Of a stretch of 7,887 bases of DNA, positions 5,743 through 7,887 are shown in pieces. The position numbers and the translations under genes were made by a program. Source of the stretch: Polaromonas sp. YR568 (GTDB lineage Bacteria > Pseudomonadota > Gammaproteobacteria > Burkholderiales > Burkholderiaceae); assembly GCA_945871335.1 (NCBI GenBank), contig CAMBWM010000108.1:1-7887 (forward strand), read 5' to 3'. Positions within the stretch are counted from its first letter, which is position 1, and the number at the start of each line of letters is the position of its first letter. The notes beneath the pieces are model-generated. The model saw nothing but the letters and a program-made list of their open reading frames with translations, was not told the origin of the DNA and did no database searches.

Positions 5743-6792
5743 ATGACCCACGCTCAACAGAAGGTATTCCTTACAAGAGACCACGTACTCGAGCAAATTC
5801 TCGATGACCTCGCGCTGGATCTTTCGGTACTCGGCATCCAGGTCATTCGTGGTCCAGAGTCTCGCCCTGGTGAGAAAACTTTATACCCGCCTGAGGATTG
5901 GCCGCGACTGTTTGGTACGACCGACGTAGCAGTCTTTACCTCTCGCGGCATTGCGTCGGCAGATCTGATGCGCGCTGCACCGAGACTGCGCGGCATCGTC
6001 AATGTGGCCATTGGACTTGAGACGGTAGACCTCAAGGCTGCGGACGAACTTGGAATCATTGTTGGCCATGGCGCTATGCCCGAGAACTACCTTGGCATGG
6101 CCGAAGCGGCAGTCATGCTCATCCTTAATCTGCGGTACCAGCTGCGTGCGACCGAGCAGGTGTTGCGCGGTCAGCGTCAGCGTCCACCCGCAAGGCCCGA
6201 AGCCCAACATGCCCGCATGTTGAATGGCAGTACGGTGGGCATGCTGGGCTTTGGGCGGATCGCTGGCGCAGTAGCTAAGCGGCTGCGGCCATTTGGCGTG
6301 ACCATGATCTCGCACTCGCCGACTACAAGGCCCGATCGATTCCCTGCGGATGTTACTCAGGTGGACTTTGACACGCTTATGCGCAAGAGCGACATAGTAG
6401 CCATATTTGCCGAGTCCAACAGCAGCACGCGCGGCATGATCGACGAGCGTGCGCTGTCGCTGATGAAACCGACGGCCTATCTGCTTAATGTGGCACGTGG
6501 TGACTTACTTGATGAAGCCGCCGTCGAGCGCGCATTGCGAGAGCGCCGCATCGCCGGAGCCGCACTCGACGTGTCGCAGGTGGAACCATTGCCAATGGAC
6601 AGTCCACTTCGAACACTCGATAACGCTATTCTTACCCCACATATGGTTGGCCACACGCTTGAGCTTTATGAAGCCCTAGCCCCCGCCGCGCTGGAAAACA
6701 TCATACGGATCCTTCGCGGTGATCTGCCGCTGTATTGCAAGAATCCTGATATTGAACAAAAGTGGCGGGAGCGGCTAGCACTGTTGGCATGA
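5743..6792 (+). CDS. NAD(P)-dependent D-isomer-specific 2-hydroxyacid dehydrogenase
   Basis: This 349-aa cytosolic enzyme interconverts D-2-hydroxyacids and 2-oxoacids (family members include glyoxylate/hydroxypyruvate reductase and phosphoglycerate dehydrogenase). The substrate domain is split (about 1-120 and the C-terminal end). It carries AIGLETVDLKAADELGI (89-105) and MPENYLGMAEAAVMLIL (112-128). The Rossmann domain follows, with VGMLGFGRIAGAVAKRL (165-181). The catalytic triad of the family is complete: Arg252 (NVARGDLLDEAAV), Glu281 (ALDVSQVEPLP) and His300 (LTPHMVGHT). The dinucleotide motif is GFGRIA, with Ala in place of the third Gly. The second Rossmann strand ends in ISHSPTTRP without the usual Asp, so NADP use or relaxed cofactor choice is possible. 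It is the last gene of the operon. The ATG at 5743 lies 10 nt after the Bug stop with only a weak ribosome-binding site, so translation probably depends on coupling. A roughly 15-residue tail follows the usual end. Confidence 0.92.
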   Translation: MTHAQQKVFLTRDHVLEQILDDLALDLSVLGIQVIRGPESRPGEKTLYPPEDWPRLFGTTDVAVFTSRGIASADLMRAAPRLRGIVNVAIGLETVDLKAADELGIIVGHGAMPENYLGMAEAAVMLILNLRYQLRATEQVLRGQRQRPPARPEAQHARMLNGSTVGMLGFGRIAGAVAKRLRPFGVTMISHSPTTRPDRFPADVTQVDFDTLMRKSDIVAIFAESNSSTRGMIDERALSLMKPTAYLLNVARGDLLDEAAVERALRERRIAGAALDVSQVEPLPMDSPLRTLDNAILTPHMVGHTLELYEALAPAALENIIRILRGDLPLYCKNPDIEQKWRERLALLA

Positions 6793-6862
6793 TTACCGCC
6801 CATGACGGTGTGGAATTTCTAAGTCACATTCCTGTCCAACGGTGACTATTTTCCCAAGCACA
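6793..6862. terminator. Short convergent intergenic region with a possible weak bidirectional terminator
   Basis: Seventy bases separate the convergent operon and lrp stops. AGTCAC at 6822-6827 can pair with GTGACT at 6842-6847 across a 14-nt loop, followed by a short T-rich stretch (TATTTT) in the plus direction. A smaller ACCG/CGGT stem lies at 6795-6809. Both are weak, and the location between convergent genes is the main argument. Confidence 0.35.
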
Positions 6863-7324
6863 TTAAGGCATAGGCAAAGCAGTTTTGTAGCGGACTTGTT
6901 TCAGCGCAAAGCTAGAGCGAATTTTTTCAATTCCTGAAATTGGCGAGAGTTGATCCAAGATGAATTTTTCTAAAGCTGAGATATCAGTCACAGCCACGCG
7001 GATCAAGTAGTCACTATCGCCAGTCATTAAATAGCACTCCATCACCTCGTCGTGTTCTGCGATGCGTTCCTCAAATTCTGCAAGTGCTGACTTTGATTGC
7101 TCTTTCAAGCTGATCGAGATGAACACCGACAAAGTCAAACCCAATTGCTTCGGATTGACCAAGGCCACGTAGCGGGTAATGACGCCAGCAGCTTCAAGCG
7201 ATTTGACGCGCGCCAGGCAGGGGGAGGGCGACAAATGTACCCGCCGTGCCAGTTCAATGTTTGTCAGCGAGCTGTCGTTTTGCAATTCCGTCAAAATTTT
7301 CAGATCTGTGATGTCTATATTCAT
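6863..7324 (-). CDS. Lrp/AsnC family transcriptional regulator
   Basis: The 153-aa protein has the standard length and layout of the Lrp/AsnC (feast/famine) family. The opening MNIDITDLKILTELQNDSS leads into a helix-turn-helix (about 20-42, NIELARRVHLSPSPCLARVKSLE), then AGVITRYVALVNPKQLGL, then the RAM ligand-binding/oligomerisation domain with GDSDYLIRVAV (102-112) and SFALKQVRYKTALP at the end. These proteins form octamers or dimers that wrap DNA and sense amino acids or other small molecules. It is convergent with the catabolic operon and divergent from aceE with 105 bp between, so aceE and its own promoter are the likely targets. Its leucine codons are rich in TTG, like aceE and unlike the catabolic genes, so I group it with the host backbone. 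The start ATG 7322-7324 matches family starts; the ribosome-binding site is weak (GAAG). It is not necessarily the global Lrp. Confidence 0.92.
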   Translation of the reverse strand: MNIDITDLKILTELQNDSSLTNIELARRVHLSPSPCLARVKSLEAAGVITRYVALVNPKQLGLTLSVFISISLKEQSKSALAEFEERIAEHDEVMECYLMTGDSDYLIRVAVTDISALEKFILDQLSPISGIEKIRSSFALKQVRYKTALPMP

Positions 7325-7429
7325 TTAATGCTTCAAATGTCTGTATTTAAAATATTTTATGCTTATATTTAAGAAAATTGTGAAGTAAACGATAGTTAAT
7401 TCGGGAGAATATTTTTTACAGTTGAGCTC
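7325..7429. promoter_or_regulatory. Divergent lrp/aceE control region with Lrp-like sites
   Basis: This very AT-rich region contains a perfect 12-bp palindrome, TAAAATATTTTA, at 7348-7359. Two TATTTAA copies lie at 7344-7350 and 7366-7372, starting 22 bp apart, about two helical turns. The stretch 7350-7364 matches the E. coli Lrp consensus at 11 of 15 positions. On the minus strand a plausible lrp promoter is TTTACT (plus 7384-7389), 16 nt, then TATAAG (plus 7362-7367), overlapping these repeats. This suggests autoregulation and possible control of aceE. I see no clear sigma-70 promoter for aceE. Confidence 0.45.
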
Positions 7430-7887
7430 ATGAAAGATATGAATTCACCCAGCATGGATGCCGCCGCCAAAGCCAGTGACAGCGACCCTCTTGAAACAGC
7501 AGAATGGCGCGATGCGTTCTTGTCCTTGGTCGCTGCCAATGGCCCTGAACGTGCCCGATTCATTTTGGACAAGTTGATGCAATTGGCCAATACAAGCCAA
7601 TTGCACTGGCAGCCTGAGTTGGCGACGCCCTATGTCAACAGTGTTGCTGTCGAACGTGAACCTGCATATCCCGGTGACTTGGCGATGGAAGAGCGGTTGG
7701 GCTCTTTGATTCGTTGGAACGCATTGGCCATGGTGGCGCGTGCCAATGCGGCTTATGGCGAGTTAGGAGGCCACATTGCAAGTTACGCCAGCGCAGCAGA
7801 TTTGTTTGAAGTTGGGTTCAACCATTTTTTCCATGCGCGCTGTCAATCCCATGGCGGTGACTTAGTTTTCTTTCAACCACACAGTGC
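7430..7887 (+). CDS. aceE: Pyruvate dehydrogenase E1 component, homodimeric type, N-terminal part
   Basis: The frame is open to the window edge and gives the first 152 residues of a protein of about 890-900 aa. AceE is the thiamine-diphosphate-dependent E1 of the pyruvate dehydrogenase complex, which decarboxylates pyruvate and acetylates the lipoyl group of E2 (AceF) on the way to acetyl-CoA. Recognition rests on typical segments: DPLETAEWRDAFLSLVAANG (19-38), RARFILDKLMQLA (41-53), TPYVNSVAVEREPAYPGDLAMEERL (66-90), IRWNALAMVARAN (94-106), ELGGHIASYASAADLFEVGFNHFF (111-134) and GGDLVFFQPHS (142-152). His115 (GGHIAS) and His151 (FQPH) correspond to active-site histidines of the E. coli enzyme. 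ATG 7430 has a weak ribosome-binding site (GAG, 7424-7426); ATG 7439 is an alternative. Leucine codons are extreme: 12 TTG, 2 TTA, 1 CTT and no CTG. The gene is divergent from the Lrp/AsnC gene. Confidence 0.95.
   Translation, partial: MKDMNSPSMDAAAKASDSDPLETAEWRDAFLSLVAANGPERARFILDKLMQLANTSQLHWQPELATPYVNSVAVEREPAYPGDLAMEERLGSLIRWNALAMVARANAAYGELGGHIASYASAADLFEVGFNHFFHARCQSHGGDLVFFQPHS

Noticed and set aside
5881..6315. Antisense open frame of 144 codons across the D-2-hydroxyacid dehydrogenase
   Set aside because: No domain, no ribosome-binding site, and fully explained by the opposite-strand gene.
7396..7590. Minus-strand open frame of 64 codons opposite the aceE start
   Set aside because: It lies across a clearly recognised aceE N-terminus and the lrp/aceE control region, and has no family features.
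1..7887. CRISPR array, tRNA/rRNA gene, transposase or phage gene
   Set aside because: I saw no regularly spaced repeats, no cloverleaf, and no recognisable mobile-element protein on either strand.

Overview
The window looks like chromosomal DNA from a betaproteobacterium, most likely order Burkholderiales. The reasons are an orphan TctC/Bug-type periplasmic receptor inside a catabolic operon, a divergent LysR regulator, a homodimeric-type pyruvate dehydrogenase E1 gene (aceE) next to an Lrp/AsnC gene, and moderately GC-rich coding sequence. No genus is assigned.

Layout. 1-246 is the 3' end of a RidA-family gene. 247-594 is an AT-richer stretch with no convincing gene and a cluster of small inverted repeats. 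595-1491 (minus) is a LysR-type regulator. A 90-bp divergent promoter region follows, and then a tight five-gene plus-strand operon (1582-6792): HpcH/HpaI-type class II aldolase, mandelate racemase/enolase-superfamily enzyme, FMN-dependent L-2-hydroxyacid dehydrogenase, Bug/TctC solute-binding protein, and NAD(P)-dependent D-2-hydroxyacid dehydrogenase. The five genes are separated by 4-bp or 65-bp overlaps or gaps of 5-10 nt. Convergent to the operon is an Lrp/AsnC regulator (6863-7324, minus). Divergent from that is the 5' part of aceE (7430 to the window end).

How the genes could work together (inference). The Bug protein would capture an organic or sugar acid in the periplasm. The enolase-superfamily enzyme would dehydrate it, or less likely epimerise it. 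The aldolase would cleave a 2-keto-3-deoxy acid to pyruvate or a similar 2-oxoacid plus an aldehyde. The two hydroxyacid dehydrogenases, of opposite stereochemical families, would interconvert 2-hydroxy- and 2-oxoacids. LysR would respond to the substrate or an intermediate. The gene set resembles acid-sugar catabolism and also echoes mandelate catabolism (racemase-like plus (S)-mandelate-dehydrogenase-like proteins), but no classical mandelate partners are present. The racemase-like protein has Arg where mandelate racemase has its second catalytic Lys.

The strongest larger-scale signal is a sharp change in leucine codon choice. The aceE fragment uses TTG for 12 of 15 leucines and no CTG. The aldolase is dominated by CTG/CTT, and the RidA fragment has no TTG. 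The lrp-aceE part looks like host backbone and the catabolic block looks acquired or differently evolved, with the junction near 6793-6862.
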